Assembly: GCF_023910635.1 (NCBI RefSeq)
Contig: NZ_JAAVVZ010000016.1
Span: 1 to 60,717, forward strand
DNA: 60,717 nt
Direction: 5' to 3'
DNA from: Sphingorhabdus sp.
GTDB lineage: Bacteria; Pseudomonadota; Alphaproteobacteria; Sphingomonadales; Sphingomonadaceae
The position numbers were made by a program, and so were the translations under genes. This document shows positions 41,019 through 50,541 of this stretch, piece by piece. The notes under the pieces are model-generated. The model searched no databases and had not been told where the DNA came from. It worked only from the letters and a program-made list of their open reading frames with translations. Each line of letters starts with the position of its first letter. Position 1 is the first letter of the stretch.

Positions 41019-42512
41019 ATGGCATTAGCTCCGCGCCTCGACCTTCGCCAAAGCCAGTCGCTGGTCATGACGCCGCAGCTGCAGCAAGCGATCAAGCTGT
41101 TGGCGCTATCGTCGCTCGAAATCGAAGCCTTCATCGCCGAAGAGATCGAACGCAACCCGGTGCTTGATGCAGGCGGCGGCGATTCCATATCCGACACGCC
41201 GCTTAACGAATTGACGCAACCCACAATTGCCGAGAGCAACGAACGCGGCAGTGACGAGATATTAGGCAATGACAGCCACGCCGCCTCCGACGCGCTTGAT
41301 GTCGATTTCGGTGCAGCGACCTTCCATCATGATGCGCCATCCGACAGCGTGGCGGGTGCGGACGGGATGCTTGGCCTGTCGGGCAGCGCGATGTCCAGTG
41401 GCAGTTTTGACGGCGACGGCCCTGATTTCGACAGCTTTGCCGCACGCGACGTTAATTTGCGCGAGCATTTAATGGCGCAGGCAGGTGCAAGCCTTTCGGG
41501 TCGTCCGCTTTTTCTGGTGCAGCAGATTATCGAGCACATTGAACCCACAGGTTATGTGGGTGAGGATTTGCTGGCAATGGCGCAAAGGCTTGGGGTGCCC
41601 CTTCCGCAAGTAGAAGCCGCGCTGACCGAGCTTCAACGCTTTGACCCGACGGGGGTTGGCGCACGCAATCTTGCCGAGTGCCTTGCGCTTCAGGCCAAGG
41701 ATGCGGACCGATATGACCCATGCATGGCAAGGCTGATCGACAATCTCGATCTGGTGGCCAAGGGCGCGTTTGACCAATTGAAGCGCATGTGCCGAGTCGA
41801 TGACGAAGATTTGAGCGATATGTTGATGGAACTGCGCGGCTATGATCCAAAGCCGGGGTGCCGTTTTGACAGCGAAGACGCCATGGCGGTGACACCCGAC
41901 ATCTATGTGACACCACGTGGCGATGGTTGGTCGATTGAATTGAACAGCGCCAACTTACCGCGCTTGTTGATCAACCGAAGCTATGTGGCCGAGCTTGGCC
42001 AGGACAAAGCTACCAAGGCGTGGCTCAGCGATTGCATGGCGGATGCCAATTGGCTGATCAAGGCCATGGACCAACGGCAGCGCACGATCGTCAAAGTTGC
42101 GACCGAAATCGTGAAGCAGCAAGAAGGGTTTTTCCGGCGCGGTGTTGCGCATTTGCGGCCCTTGACGCTGCGCCAGGTTGCCGATGCTATTGAGATGCAT
42201 GAATCTACCGTCAGCCGGGTGACGAGTAACAAATATCTGCACTGCGGACGCGGGCTGTTTGACCTCAAATATTTCTTTTCGTCAGGTGTTCAGTCGGCAG
42301 ATGGCGAAGGCGCATCTGCCGAAGCGGTCAAAAGCCATATCAAATCGCTGATTGAGGCCGAAGGAAGTAAAATCCTATCGGACGATACGTTGGTCGAACT
42401 GCTGACGGCAAAGGGCTTTAACATTGCCCGCCGCACGGTCGCCAAATATCGTGAGGCCATGGGTATTGGTTCGTCGGTGCAGCGTCGTCGGCAAAAGAAA
42501 ATGGGCCGTTAA
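41019..42512 (+). CDS. rpoN: RNA polymerase sigma-54 factor
   Basis: The 497-residue protein shows all three sigma-54 regions: the N-terminal activator-interacting region with LRQSQSLVMTPQLQQAIKLL, an acidic variable region II (about residues 50-140), and the core-binding and DNA-binding domains ending in the RpoN box ARRTVAKYRE. A helix-turn-helix lies in LRQVADAIEMHESTVSRV. It directs transcription of enhancer-dependent promoters. The hpf/ptsN genes that often follow rpoN are absent here. Its stop abuts the convergent nucleotidyltransferase stop with no gap. Confidence 0.97.
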   Translation: MALAPRLDLRQSQSLVMTPQLQQAIKLLALSSLEIEAFIAEEIERNPVLDAGGGDSISDTPLNELTQPTIAESNERGSDEILGNDSHAASDALDVDFGAATFHHDAPSDSVAGADGMLGLSGSAMSSGSFDGDGPDFDSFAARDVNLREHLMAQAGASLSGRPLFLVQQIIEHIEPTGYVGEDLLAMAQRLGVPLPQVEAALTELQRFDPTGVGARNLAECLALQAKDADRYDPCMARLIDNLDLVAKGAFDQLKRMCRVDDEDLSDMLMELRGYDPKPGCRFDSEDAMAVTPDIYVTPRGDGWSIELNSANLPRLLINRSYVAELGQDKATKAWLSDCMADANWLIKAMDQRQRTIVKVATEIVKQQEGFFRRGVAHLRPLTLRQVADAIEMHESTVSRVTSNKYLHCGRGLFDLKYFFSSGVQSADGEGASAEAVKSHIKSLIEAEGSKILSDDTLVELLTAKGFNIARRTVAKYREAMGIGSSVQRRRQKKMGR

Positions 42513-43307
42513 TCAGGCCGCATCGGTGCCGCCGCGCCGCGCTTCGCGTTCTGTCAGTATTTTTTCTGCAAGCATATGATCGCTCAGCTTATCGACATCG
42601 ATGGCGGCAACGGGGTCGGACATGGGAACCAGCTTTGCGTCTAAACCAAGCCGCTTCCCAGCTCTCTCCATCGCCTGATGCAAGCCAATGGTGCGGGTCA
42701 GCGCACGCGTCGCCAAACGCAGGCCAAAATGCAAGAACAGCCGCCACGCCTTTTTGCGGTCCTGCTCGGCATCGGCCCATAAATCGAGTGCGAACGATGA
42801 CTTCTGGGTCATCAGCGCAAACAGATTGGCACCGGACCAAGCTCCGTCCGAAAAGCGAAGCCAGGTTCGCTGCGCATCCGGAAACTGCTTTAACATGTTT
42901 TGGCGTTCAACCATCGCCACCGCAATATCCCCATCCGCATTGCGCACAAATTCGTCGATCATCTCCACAGTCAATAAGGGATGGTCCGCCGTGGTCACCA
43001 ATAATGGCGCAGAAAACCCCAGGGCCTCGGCCTGCGCTTTAATGCTCCGTGAAATGCTGTTCTGGCTTTCCACCAAAATGGCGCCGCCAGCTGCGTCAAC
43101 GGCCGGGCGCAGATGTTCTATGTCTTGCGACAATATAACGACCTTACCAATGTGCGGTGACAAATGCAGCGTGCGGACAACATGGCAAATCATCGGCTCG
43201 CCGCGGACCGGAACTAAGGCCTTGCGTTCAAGGGCGAAATGCTGGGCAAGCATATCAGGGCCGGGCCGCTGTCCGGCAAGGACGATGCAGGTCCATTGCG
43301 CTTGCAA
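42513..43307 (-). CDS. MobA-like nucleotidyltransferase
   Basis: The protein has the N-terminal nucleotide-binding motif of the MobA-like NTP transferase fold (WTCIVLAGQRPGPD) and a metal-binding aspartate in LLVTTADHPLLT. I favour a TTG start at 43307: it is seven bases from AGGAG and leaves an 83-base promoter region before the divergent HAD gene. The ATGs at 43403 and 43385 would overlap or abut that gene. The product is about 264 residues. Context with a CDP-glycerol-type transferase suggests it makes a nucleotide-activated alcohol or sugar; this is inference. Confidence 0.82.
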   Translation of the reverse strand: MQAQWTCIVLAGQRPGPDMLAQHFALERKALVPVRGEPMICHVVRTLHLSPHIGKVVILSQDIEHLRPAVDAAGGAILVESQNSISRSIKAQAEALGFSAPLLVTTADHPLLTVEMIDEFVRNADGDIAVAMVERQNMLKQFPDAQRTWLRFSDGAWSGANLFALMTQKSSFALDLWADAEQDRKKAWRLFLHFGLRLATRALTRTIGLHQAMERAGKRLGLDAKLVPMSDPVAAIDVDKLSDHMLAEKILTEREARRGGTDAA

Positions 43308-43390
43308 GTTGCTTCTCCTAAACGCGAAAAAATCAGAAGGTTTCGTCAGTCTGTCTGACAGCACCTTGAGGCGGGGCTTGGCCATCAAAT

Positions 43391-44074
43391 ATGAATATTG
43401 CAATATATGATCTCGACAAAACCATTACGCGCCGTCCGACCTTCACCCGTTTTCTGCTATATTACGCACGGCGGACAGCGCCCTTCCGGCTCGTCGGTCT
43501 ACCCATATGGATCATGGCCTTAATAGGGTACCGCATTGGTTTATATGGCCGCAAGCCATTGAAACAATTTGGCATAAGCATATTCATGGGACGTAATTTG
43601 GACGCTGATATCCTCGCAAAAATGGTCGCAGATTTTGTGTCCGAAGCCGTTTTGACCGACATTCAACCCGGCGCGGCCAAATCTATTGAAAATGACCGAA
43701 GCCAAAACCAAAAACTGGTTATCGCTACCGCTGCACCGGCATTTTACGCCAATGAAATTGGCGGGCGCATGGGTTTTGATGCGGTTGTGGCGACCCGGCA
43801 CAGATTGCGACCAGACGGCAAGACCTGCCACTTCATCGATGGCGAAAATTGCTATGGCCCGGAAAAGTTGAAAATGGTCAGGGCATGGTTTGCCGCTGAG
43901 GGGCTAAAGCGCGAAGACTGCCATGTTTCAGTATATTCCGACCACGCCAGCGACGCACCTTTGATGGATTGGGCAGATGCCGCATATCTCGTCAACCCGT
44001 CCGGAAAGCTGCGCCTGTTGGCGGCGCAAAAAAATTGGCAAGTGCGGGATTTTTCAAGCGGTAAAGGGCATTGA
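43391..44074 (+). CDS. HAD-IB family phosphatase
   Basis: A 227-residue HAD subfamily IB hydrolase: motif I YDLDKTITRRPTF, a hydrophobic segment (about residues 33-52) that may be a membrane-associated hairpin, motif II in LVIATAAPAF, and the acidic motif III/IV in VSVYSDHASDAPLM. Relatives act on phosphoserine or polar head-group phosphates. It overlaps the downstream CDP-glycerol-type gene and is divergent from the nucleotidyltransferase. The three genes together suggest synthesis of a phosphorylated surface polymer building block. Confidence 0.86.
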   Translation: MNIAIYDLDKTITRRPTFTRFLLYYARRTAPFRLVGLPIWIMALIGYRIGLYGRKPLKQFGISIFMGRNLDADILAKMVADFVSEAVLTDIQPGAAKSIENDRSQNQKLVIATAAPAFYANEIGGRMGFDAVVATRHRLRPDGKTCHFIDGENCYGPEKLKMVRAWFAAEGLKREDCHVSVYSDHASDAPLMDWADAAYLVNPSGKLRLLAAQKNWQVRDFSSGKGH

Positions 44075-45240
44075 AGCACGTGCAAAAAATCTGCTTCCTG
44101 TTCAACCATGATCAAACGCACCAGATTGCGCATAGTCTGCCAATTGCATTGCAGATGGCCAAAAGCGGCGTTGCCGATGTAACACTGGCCGTTACCAGCA
44201 TTTTGGTTGAAGCGGAAATCCGCAGGTTGAGCGGCGCGGGGCTAGCAGGCATGAAAATTGTCCGGCTGCAGACCAGATCGACTGTGTCGCAAATGCTCGT
44301 GCGTGCATTCGATAGTTTGGTGCCGGCGCGGAAGCTCCTCGTCTACCGTGACAATCTCGATTTTTTTAGGCAGTTTGACGCGCTGGTAGTGTCGGAAAAA
44401 TCCAGCCTCATCCTGAAATCGCGATATGGATTGGAAGACATAAAGTTCATCCACACGCGGCATGGGGCAGGTGACCGCGCGATTGGGTTCAATGCGCAAA
44501 GCGCACAGTTCGACCTCATTTTGGTATCGGGCAAAAAGATCCGCGACCGCCTTGTCTGTGATGCAGGGGTGCCGCCCGAAAAAATCCGTGTCACCGGTTA
44601 TGCAAAATTCGATATTGTGGTGCCCGAACACAAGCCGCTGTTTGCGCCATCTGATCGCCGGACCATTTTATACAACCCCCACCCTTCGCCGCATCTTTCA
44701 AGCTGGTTCAAATTCGGAGCGAATGTTTTGGAGCAATTCTACCAAAGTGACCGCTACAACCTTATTTTTGCGCCGCATGTGATGCTGTTTGCGCGGCGAT
44801 GGACGGTCACCATCGATAGGCTGTCGATTGCGTCCGCCAAAAAGCCCGATCCCCGATATAATGATGCACCGCATATGTTAATGGATTTGGGCAGCCCGGC
44901 CTGCACAGATATGACCTATACCAATGCGGCTGACCTGTATCTGGGCGATGTGAGTAGTCAGGTCTATGAGTTTCTGAATCGCCCACGGCCTTGCTTGTTT
45001 TTGGATGCCCATGATACGCCGTGGCAAGGTAACCCAAACTACCGGCACTGGACGACGGGCCCTGTGAAGACAGACGCAAGTGATATTATCGGTGCTGTCG
45101 ATGCTGCCTTTGCATCACAGGCTTCTTACAGCGATGCGCAGCGTGCCGTATTGGAGGCCAGTTTTTCAGTCACCGCCACGCCTGCATCGGTGCGCGCGGC
45201 GACGGCCATTATCGAATATCTGGATGAAGCCATTGGTTGA
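44071..45240 (+). CDS. CDP-glycerol glycerophosphotransferase-like protein
   Basis: The 389-residue protein shows the pattern of CDP-glycerol:poly(glycerophosphate) transferases (TagF/TagB-like, PF04464 type): a Rossmann start (ICFLFNHDQTHQIAHSL), FIHTRHGAGDRAIGFN, KIRVTGYAKFD, ILYNPHPSPHLSSW, FAPHVML, and ADLYLGDVSSQVYEFL near the end. Those enzymes build teichoic-acid-like phosphate polymers from CDP-alcohols. In Gram-negatives they occur in capsule loci. The start is a TTG at 44071 within the HAD stop, or a GTG at 44080 better spaced from AAAGGG. No N-terminal membrane segment is seen. Confidence 0.82.
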   Translation: MKHVQKICFLFNHDQTHQIAHSLPIALQMAKSGVADVTLAVTSILVEAEIRRLSGAGLAGMKIVRLQTRSTVSQMLVRAFDSLVPARKLLVYRDNLDFFRQFDALVVSEKSSLILKSRYGLEDIKFIHTRHGAGDRAIGFNAQSAQFDLILVSGKKIRDRLVCDAGVPPEKIRVTGYAKFDIVVPEHKPLFAPSDRRTILYNPHPSPHLSSWFKFGANVLEQFYQSDRYNLIFAPHVMLFARRWTVTIDRLSIASAKKPDPRYNDAPHMLMDLGSPACTDMTYTNAADLYLGDVSSQVYEFLNRPRPCLFLDAHDTPWQGNPNYRHWTTGPVKTDASDIIGAVDAAFASQASYSDAQRAVLEASFSVTATPASVRAATAIIEYLDEAIG

Positions 45241-46567
45241 AGAGGCACCCCAATTGCCCGTATCGGCCCATTCACCACTGCGACGCATCGCCGGGAATAT
45301 GGGTCGGCTGCTGTCAGGCAAGGCGGCGGCAGGCATCATCAGCCTTGGCTCGATTGCTATCGCGGCGCGAATCCTTGGGGTCGAACAATATGGTGTGCTA
45401 AATCTGGTGCACGGCTTTGCGACGCTGATGGGTGGAACCATCGCCTTTTCCGGCTTCCACGGCATGGTGCGCTATGGCGCAGAGGCGCTCAACCGTGGCG
45501 CACCTGCACAGTTCCGCAACCTCGTGCTGTTACTGGGACTTGTTGAACTCGGCATGGCCGCAGCCGCCATTGGCGTGGCGATGCTGCTGGTTCCATGGGT
45601 TGGGGCATCCTTGGGGTGGAGCCCACAAGCCATTCAATTTGGCGGGCTGTATTGCTTGGCCATTCTCGCCACGGTTCGGGCCACGCCACAAGGTTTGCTT
45701 CAGTTGGCCGAGCGCTTTGACTTGATCGGTCTGCACCCGGTCATCATGCCACTGATCCGCTTATTGGGGGCACTTGCCATTTTGTTTACGGGCGGCGGCT
45801 TGGCGGCATTTTTGTGGGTGTGGCTCGCCGCAGCGATTGCCGAGGGCCTTTCGATGTGGATATTGTGCTGGATTGGCACGCGCCATCTGGCAATAGGCGC
45901 AGATGGGCGGCCGACGCTAAAGGGCACGCGGCGGGACAATCCGGGTATCGTGCGCTTCATTGCGACAACCAACCTCGACCTCACCTTGCGCGACATTGCG
46001 CCTAAGGCGACGCCTTTAATCATCGGTTGGATGCTCGGGCCAGCCGCTGCGGGCCTGTATGCCCTCGTGCAAAGGGCGAGCGCCATTCTGATTCAACCCG
46101 CACAAATGCTGGGGGAGGCAGCCTATCCGGTCGTAACCCGCCTGTTGATTAGCGGCAATGACCAGGCAGCGGGCAAGGCTGTCCGGCGTTCGGCCATATT
46201 CGCAACAGGCGCGGCATTGCTAGCCGCGGCTATCATGTGCCTGTTCGCCGGAAAAGTTCTGGTGCTGCTTGGCGGCGCAAGCTTTGCAGGCGGTGCGTCG
46301 TTGCTTATCCTGGTCCTGCTTGGCCGGGCGATGATTGCAGGCATGCCGACTTTATCGGCGGCGCTCACCGCGCAAGGACGACCCTGGATCAGCGCCCGCG
46401 CCAATTTGGCCAGCAATGTGGGTATGTTACCGATGCTACCGCTCATGATTTGGTGGTTCGGTCTGAACGGTGCTGGCATACATGGCATATTGCAAAGCCT
46501 TGTTCTCCTTAGCTTGTTGATATGGAGTTATAATGGATCGCGCCTTGCACCGGGCATCAGGATGTGA
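45224..46567 (+). CDS. Wzx-type oligosaccharide flippase/MOP exporter
   Basis: From the ATG at 45224 (overlapping the preceding stop by 17 bases) the 447-residue protein has 12-14 transmembrane segments starting at GKAAAGIISLGSIAIAARILG, the usual N-terminus of polysaccharide flippases of the MOP superfamily. LGVEQYGVLNLVHGFATLM is typical. It would move a lipid-linked glycan or polymer across the inner membrane. It fits between the phosphotransferase and FkbM genes. The 48 upstream open codons duplicate the other frame and are not used. Confidence 0.88.
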   Translation: MKPLVEEAPQLPVSAHSPLRRIAGNMGRLLSGKAAAGIISLGSIAIAARILGVEQYGVLNLVHGFATLMGGTIAFSGFHGMVRYGAEALNRGAPAQFRNLVLLLGLVELGMAAAAIGVAMLLVPWVGASLGWSPQAIQFGGLYCLAILATVRATPQGLLQLAERFDLIGLHPVIMPLIRLLGALAILFTGGGLAAFLWVWLAAAIAEGLSMWILCWIGTRHLAIGADGRPTLKGTRRDNPGIVRFIATTNLDLTLRDIAPKATPLIIGWMLGPAAAGLYALVQRASAILIQPAQMLGEAAYPVVTRLLISGNDQAAGKAVRRSAIFATGAALLAAAIMCLFAGKVLVLLGGASFAGGASLLILVLLGRAMIAGMPTLSAALTAQGRPWISARANLASNVGMLPMLPLMIWWFGLNGAGIHGILQSLVLLSLLIWSYNGSRLAPGIRM

Positions 46568-46600
46568 TTACGCGGCCACCTACGCGGCAGGGGAAGTAAG

Positions 46601-47374
46601 ATGACGAACGGCGATTTTTTGATCAAGCAGTTGAAAAAGGCTGTTTTTCTGCCATACGCCAAATTGCGGGCAAAGCTTGGCGGCGAAGGCACTGGTTTTA
46701 GCCGCTCAAGCTATGGCGTGCTGATGAAAACAAACTGGCGCGACCGGACATTCATTTACTGCCGTTTCGCCGTCTATGGGCACGGCCTGTCCGATTATCT
46801 GAAAAGCCTCAAACAGCCTTTCGTCTTCTTAGACATTGGTGCGAACCAAGGCCTGTACAGCCTGATTGCCGGACAGAACCCGCATTGCACCCGCGCGATA
46901 GCGCTTGAGCCAGTGCCGGATACATTTGAGCGGCTGAGCCAGAATATCAACGCCAACAACCTTCAAGGCAAAGTCCAAGCGGTGCAAGCCGCCCTATCAA
47001 GCCAAGCGGGCACAGCGAAAATCGTCTTTGATGCCGCGCATAGCGGGCTCGCCTCGCTACGTGATGACGGCGCAGAAGGTTTGGACATCAGTACCATCAA
47101 TATGGAAGCTTTCGATGATCTGCTTGGCGATCCCGAAATGTTGGTCATCAAGGTCGATGTCGAAGGGCATGAAGCCGCGGTGATGGCAGAGCTGGTCAAG
47201 TCGCGTTTTCTGTCGCGCATCCAGTCGGTGTTTTACGAAGTCGATGCCAAATGGAGCGATGCCGACAGCTTGCGTGCGATTTTGGAAAGCGGCGGCTTTA
47301 CCCATTTCGTGACCGTGGGCCGTGGCAAGCATTATGACGTATTGGCCACCCGCAAGCCACAAGCGGTCGCTTGA
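46601..47374 (+). CDS. FkbM family methyltransferase
   Basis: A 257-residue SAM-dependent methyltransferase: the SAM motif VFLDIGANQGLYSLIAG, the second motif ALEPVPDTFERLSQN and the FkbM-type C-terminal VIKVDVEGHEAAVM. Such enzymes O-methylate sugars in surface glycans and are common in polysaccharide loci. It is the last gene of the cluster, 33 bases after the flippase, and converges on the alpha/beta hydrolase. The sugar that it modifies is unknown. Confidence 0.9.
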   Translation: MTNGDFLIKQLKKAVFLPYAKLRAKLGGEGTGFSRSSYGVLMKTNWRDRTFIYCRFAVYGHGLSDYLKSLKQPFVFLDIGANQGLYSLIAGQNPHCTRAIALEPVPDTFERLSQNINANNLQGKVQAVQAALSSQAGTAKIVFDAAHSGLASLRDDGAEGLDISTINMEAFDDLLGDPEMLVIKVDVEGHEAAVMAELVKSRFLSRIQSVFYEVDAKWSDADSLRAILESGGFTHFVTVGRGKHYDVLATRKPQAVA

Positions 47375-47379
47375 AATGG

Positions 47380-48270
47380 TCAGTGCGCGTTTATGAAGTT
47401 CACGACATCCTTCACAATGGGCGCCTTTTGACGGAACGGACGCGCGACGGCCATGATGATATCTGCGTGGCCCACATCAGGATAAATCCTTAACTGCTGC
47501 TGCCCGCCGAGCTTTTGTATCTTCTCGGATAGGATTTTGCTGTTGCGGGGCTTCACGACGGTGTCCTTATCACCTGTGAGCAGAAGCAGCGGTGGAGCAT
47601 CCGCGCGCGCAAAAGTGATTGGCTGCGTTTCGGTCAGGTCCGGCCACTGGCCCAAGGCAATTTTTGATGAATCGGTCGTCAGCGGCAGGAAATCATACGG
47701 CCCGGCAAGGCCGATGACCCCTTTGATCACATCCGGCGTCAGATTTTTCGCCGCCAGCCATTGCGGGTCAAGCGCCGTCATCATCGCGATATGCGCGCCA
47801 GCGCTATGTCCCATAAGAAAAATACGTTCGGGGTCGCCGTCATGCTCGACGATGTTGGCATTGACCCAAGCAATAGCGGCGGCTGTGTCTTGCACAAATG
47901 CAGGAAAGCGCACCTTCGGCGATTTGCGATAGTCGGCAATAACGGTAACAAAACCGCGCGATGCAAAGGCACGTCCCAGAAAGCCATAGCCCTCTCGTTC
48001 GCCATCACGCCACGCGCCGCCGTGAAAGAAAATAAGCACGGGAAGCGGCGATTTGGCTTTTTTGGTTGGCGCATAAATATCGAGCTTCTGCCGTGCATCG
48101 ACGCCATATGCGATGCCCGTCACGGGCGGTTCTGTATACTCCGCAGCACCCGGCGCCATCCGGTCTGCGAAATCCAGTTTCTGCGGGTCGGTTTTGCTCC
48201 AGAACCAAAAGCCGGAACAGATGAGAACGAGAAGCAACGCACTAAGGATATATTTGATCATCAGCACCAT
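47380..48270 (-). CDS. Membrane-anchored alpha/beta hydrolase
   Basis: The protein has an N-terminal hydrophobic anchor or signal (MIKYILSALLLVLICSGFWFW) and an alpha/beta hydrolase domain of the carboxylesterase type (HSL/BD-FAE-like): oxyanion HGGAWRDG, nucleophile FLMGHSAGAH, and the acid/histidine pair in LTGDKDTVV and YPDVGHADI. At about 296 residues it is typical for small-ester hydrolases. The ATG at 48270 is preferred; one at 48261 would start directly at the anchor. It lies downstream of the ribosomal protein terminator and converges with fkbM. Natural ester substrate unknown. Confidence 0.87.
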   Translation of the reverse strand: MVLMIKYILSALLLVLICSGFWFWSKTDPQKLDFADRMAPGAAEYTEPPVTGIAYGVDARQKLDIYAPTKKAKSPLPVLIFFHGGAWRDGEREGYGFLGRAFASRGFVTVIADYRKSPKVRFPAFVQDTAAAIAWVNANIVEHDGDPERIFLMGHSAGAHIAMMTALDPQWLAAKNLTPDVIKGVIGLAGPYDFLPLTTDSSKIALGQWPDLTETQPITFARADAPPLLLLTGDKDTVVKPRNSKILSEKIQKLGGQQQLRIYPDVGHADIIMAVARPFRQKAPIVKDVVNFINAH

Positions 48271-48297
48271 GTGCCAATCAAAGTGCTGGTCCACAAC

Positions 48298-48329
48298 AAA
48301 AAAGGCGACCCCAATGGAGCCGCCTTTTT
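48298..48329 (-). terminator. Intrinsic terminator of the rplM-rpsI operon
   Basis: Read leftward, AAAAAGGCGG-loop-CGCCTTTTTT makes a stem with a terminal T-run about 40 bases after rpsI. It overlaps the upstream codons of the hydrolase ORF, which supports the later start chosen for that gene. Confidence 0.85.
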
Positions 48330-48369
48330 GTGTAAGCCATAAAATTGGCCCACGGTGTTCTGCTTATTA

Positions 48370-48861
48370 TTAGCGCTTCGAGAATTGGAAGCTCTTACGC
48401 GCCTTGGCCTTGCCGTATTTCTTACGCTCGACCACGCGGCTGTCGCGGGTCAGGAAGCCTTCCGACTTCACGGCGCTACGCAGCAACGGCTCATATTTCG
48501 ACAGCGCTTGCGCGATGCCGTGCTTTACGGCGCCGGCTTGACCGGAAAGACCGCCGCCCTTCACGGTTGCGATAACGTCATATTGGCCGGTACGCTCGGT
48601 AACACCAAATGGTTGGTTGATGACGAGACGCAGCGACGGACGTGCGAAATAGATTTCTTGGTCGCGGCCATTGACGACAATCTTGCCAGTGCCAGGCTTC
48701 AACCATACGCGGGCAACCGCGTCCTTGCGGCGGCCAGTGGCATAAGCGCGGCCTTGCGCGTCGATTTCCTGTTCACGAATGACAGCAGCGATCTGTGCAG
48801 GTGCTTGAACGTCGGCGCCCAAGGTTTCGAGATCAGCCAGCGAAGTTGCAGTATCGGACAT
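48370..48861 (-). CDS. rpsI: 30S ribosomal protein S9
   Basis: The 163-residue protein has the universal S9 features: [44 protein letters not shown] and the basic C-terminus ending [12 protein letters not shown], whose tail reaches the P-site tRNA. The N-terminal 30 residues or so are the alphaproteobacterial extension. Start and the rplM stop share one base (48861), so the two are translated together. A terminator follows. Confidence 0.97.
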   Translation of the reverse strand: MSDTATSLADLETLGADVQAPAQIAAVIREQEIDAQGRAYATGRRKDAVARVWLKPGTGKIVVNGRDQEIYFARPSLRLVINQPFGVTERTGQYDVIATVKGGGLSGQAGAVKHGIAQALSKYEPLLRSAVKSEGFLTRDSRVVERKKYGKAKARKSFQFSKR

Positions 48862-49340
48862 TATGCACCCACCTTATTCTTGCGGTTCATGGAAGCGACG
48901 TCGAGCGTCGTTGGCTGTTGACCGGCATGCGGATGCTCGGTGCCATTGTACAAATGCAGCGCGCGCATTTGCGCGCGACCCAACGGACCACGTGGAACCA
49001 TGCGCTCAACGGCCTTTTCAAGGACACGCTCAGGAAACTTACCGTCGAGTATCTTGCCGGCAGTGATTGCCTTGATACCGCCGATGTAACCGGTGTGGCG
49101 ATAATAGACCTTGTCGGTCAATTTCTTGCCGGTGAACTTCACCTTGTCCGCATTGATGACGACAACATGGTCGCCGCAATCCACATGTGGGGTGTAGCTT
49201 GGCTTGGTCTTACCACGCAGGATGTTGGCGATAAGGCTGGCCACACGGCCAACAACCAAACCTTCTGCGTCAATGAGGATCCACGATTTCTCGACGTCCT
49301 GCGGACGGATCGATTTCGTAACTCTGGATAGCGTTTTCAT
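48861..49340 (-). CDS. rplM: 50S ribosomal protein L13
   Basis: A normal 159-residue L13: [27 protein letters not shown], then [23 protein letters not shown] and the [26 protein letters not shown] signature. It heads the rplM-rpsI operon. The 142-base region upstream probably holds the promoter and any L13 autoregulatory leader; I see no defined leader structure near the start codon. Confidence 0.97.
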   Translation of the reverse strand: MKTLSRVTKSIRPQDVEKSWILIDAEGLVVGRVASLIANILRGKTKPSYTPHVDCGDHVVVINADKVKFTGKKLTDKVYYRHTGYIGGIKAITAGKILDGKFPERVLEKAVERMVPRGPLGRAQMRALHLYNGTEHPHAGQQPTTLDVASMNRKNKVGA

Positions 49341-49418
49341 CGCTAATCACACCTTTCGAAATTTTGTAGATAACTAGAATCATGAATGACCCACATGCGA
49401 AGCGGAGCCAATGGCGAC

Positions 49419-49453
49419 AAAACCCCCGATAGTCAAGCAAAAGCAGGGGTTTT
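49419..49453 (-). terminator. Hairpin downstream of ctaA
   Basis: AAAACCCC and GGGGTTTT pair across a 19-base loop, 30 bases beyond the ctaA stop on the minus strand. It ends in a short T-run in that direction and is a reasonable intrinsic terminator for ctaA, separating it from the rplM promoter. Confidence 0.65.
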
Positions 49454-49482
49454 ACGACGGGTATAATAATACCGTTTGAAAA

Positions 49483-50541
49483 TTATGCCGTTTCGCGTCC
49501 CAATATATGCGCGCCCCATATGGTGGCTGCGACCAGCACAGCGCCGACCGCCTGATGCGACACCGCCAGAACGATGTTGACGCCGGTCATGACGGTAGCA
49601 ATGCCTAAGATGATCTGAACGCCAAAGGCGCTGTGGATGGCAATAGAGGCGCTACGTACGCCCGCTTGTTTGACGCGGCGCGCCAGCAGGATCAAGGCGA
49701 ACACTGCGACCCACGCCCACCAGCGATGGACGAAATGCGTGAGATAGGGGTCGTTCACCAACGCATAGAAAACGCCTTTGGCAGTATCTACGCCGTCGGG
49801 ATACAGCCGGTCGTTCATCAATGGCCAACTGTTGGACACATAGCCTGCGTTCAACCCTGCGACCCAGGCCCCAAACAGCATCTGGATAAACAGGATCACA
49901 AAAACCGACGCCGTAAACAGAGTGAGTCTCGCCGGCTTCGCAGCGGGGTTTTTGACCAGTGCCTTTAGGTCGAGCGCAGTCCAAACCAGTCCACCCAGAA
50001 TGATAAAAGCGGTGAGCAAATGTACGGCAAGGCGGTAATGGCTGACATCGGTGCGCGCCGAAAGGCCCGATGACACCATCCACCAGCCAATGGTGCCCTG
50101 AAGCCCGCCCAAGGCCAGCAACGCAAGCAAACGCGGCTTATACCCGGCGGGAATGGCTTGCTTTATCCAAAACCATGCCAGCGGAAGTGCAAAGGCCAAG
50201 CCAATGACGCGCCCAAGTAAACGGTGAACCCATTCCCAGAAATAGATGAATTTGAATTCCGCTATGGTCATGCCGGCGGGCCCATTAATCTGGGTATATT
50301 CCGGAATCTGCTTATATTTCTCAAATTCGCTCATCCAGGCTGCCTCGTTGAGCGGAGGAAGTGCGCCGGTTATGGGTTTCCATTCGGTGATCGATAGTCC
50401 CGATTCGGTCAGACGCGTGATCCCGCCGACGACGACCATTGCAAAGACCAAGGCAGCGACGCCCATCAGCCAGTTGATCAAAGCAGCAGGTCGTGCGGAT
50501 GGGATTTCGGACGCGGGATGTAAGTTGAGCGCAGTATTCAT
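49483..50541 (-). CDS. ctaA: Heme A synthase (COX15/CtaA)
   Basis: CtaA oxidises heme O to heme A for cytochrome aa3. From the ATG at 50541 the protein is 352 residues with eight transmembrane helices. Conserved histidines lie in FWEWVHRLLGRVIG, SHYRLAVHLLTAF, THFVHRWWAWV and SHQAVGAVLVAATIWG; GGITRLTESGLSITEWKPI is a hallmark of the COX15/CtaA type 2 family. The codons upstream of 50541 lack membrane character. It is divergent from the MerC-like gene. Confidence 0.95.
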   Translation of the reverse strand: MNTALNLHPASEIPSARPAALINWLMGVAALVFAMVVVGGITRLTESGLSITEWKPITGALPPLNEAAWMSEFEKYKQIPEYTQINGPAGMTIAEFKFIYFWEWVHRLLGRVIGLAFALPLAWFWIKQAIPAGYKPRLLALLALGGLQGTIGWWMVSSGLSARTDVSHYRLAVHLLTAFIILGGLVWTALDLKALVKNPAAKPARLTLFTASVFVILFIQMLFGAWVAGLNAGYVSNSWPLMNDRLYPDGVDTAKGVFYALVNDPYLTHFVHRWWAWVAVFALILLARRVKQAGVRSASIAIHSAFGVQIILGIATVMTGVNIVLAVSHQAVGAVLVAATIWGAHILGRETA

